NCBI RefSeq assembly: GCF_026151205.1
Contig: NC_087082.1
Location: 10,610,901 to 10,674,900, forward strand
DNA from: Bolinopsis microptera
Taxonomy: Eukaryota > Ctenophora > Tentaculata > Lobata > Bolinopsidae
Length of the DNA stretch: 64,000 nt
Direction: 5' to 3'
Shown here one piece after another: positions 63,807 to 64,000 of the stretch (positions within the stretch are counted from its first letter, which is position 1; every line of letters begins with the position of its first letter). The notes under the pieces are model-generated. The model was not told where the DNA came from. It worked only from the letters and a program-made list of their open reading frames with translations, and made no database searches. Made by a program: the position numbers and the translations under genes.

Positions 63807-64000
63807 GAGGAGTAGTCCCAAAGCTTGGAAACTTCCGCGTCTGGCTCCGCCCAGAATTTCTGTTCTGTGTTCTTTCTTCTCGTCAGATCTAGCAACTTTT
63901 CCATACGAGAGTGTATAGGATCGGGTCCGAAGTCTCCTCGCAGGGTTCGAGCAATAAGTCCCTCATGTCCATCACTCCACTTCAATCCAAGATAATGATC
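63807..64000 (-). pseudogene. Dioxygenase copy 2, 5' part of exon 1 (cut by window edge)
   Basis: Reads DHYLGLKWSDGHEGLIARTLRG through AEPDAEVSKLWDYS, corresponding to residues about 85-148 of copy 1, including the zinc-ligand His. It joins 55532 across the 8.3 kb insertion. The start codon and the Cys cluster lie beyond 64000. Confidence 0.88.

Overview
This is a stretch of an AT-rich, intron-bearing animal nuclear genome, most likely a marine invertebrate such as a cnidarian. The inference rests on spliced host genes (threonyl-tRNA synthetase, butyrobetaine-dioxygenase-like), on the dense and varied retroelements (Ty3/gypsy, Ty1/copia, CR1-like and other LINEs, Penelope) and on many TIR DNA elements. 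Nothing in the sequence fixes the species. There is no rRNA gene, no convincing tRNA gene and no CRISPR array.

Layout. 1-3.77 kb: an intact Ty3/gypsy gag-pol on the minus strand, cut by the window edge; gag and pol are in one frame, separated by a single UGA in a leaky UGA-CUAG context. 3.9-27.7 kb: a transposon graveyard with LINE fragments, two small TIR or inverted-repeat elements, a foldback element of tandem units in inverted arms, and a nest in which a LINE tail is split by a CR1-like LINE that is itself split by a TTAA-flanked 1.5 kb DNA element. A hAT-like MITE lies at 27.4 kb. 28.0-28.65 kb: an apparently intact single-exon host gene with a helix-hairpin-helix motif. 29.15-41.1 kb: a Ty1/copia element with 165-bp LTRs and a 5-bp target duplication, carrying a complete Ty3/gypsy element with two identical 117-bp LTRs, a 2 kb DNA element, and an in-frame insertion containing an 82-bp snap-back palindrome. 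42.0-46.0 kb: eleven exons of a cytosolic-type threonyl-tRNA synthetase that stop inside the catalytic domain. 46.4-50.5 kb: a Penelope-like element (RT plus GIY-YIG) split by a 2.5 kb DNA element. 51.1-52.6 kb: a complete two-exon butyrobetaine-dioxygenase-like gene. 54.0-64.0 kb: its tandem paralogue, with a MITE in the intron and an 8.3 kb insertion in exon 1; that insertion carries a nearly full-length CR1-like LINE.

The most striking content is ORF1 of that LINE (57.8-59.2 kb). It joins an AlkB-type 2-oxoglutarate/Fe(II) dioxygenase carrying the complete family signature to an SGNH esterase. ORF2 follows, with a hydrophobic leader, a 2A-like NPGP motif, an AP endonuclease and an RT. A nucleic-acid demethylase carried by an RNA-copying retrotransposon would be a self-repair or anti-modification function. 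Other observations worth follow-up are the readthrough site at 2773; two DNA elements (37996-39964 and 47569-50065) that share the same arrangement of eight copies of a 13-mer, including one inverted pair; and a recently inserted gypsy copy with no capsid-coding region.

Insertions were dated and bounded from the sequence itself: interrupted reading frames, target duplications, and the intact paralogous sites in the first dioxygenase copy.
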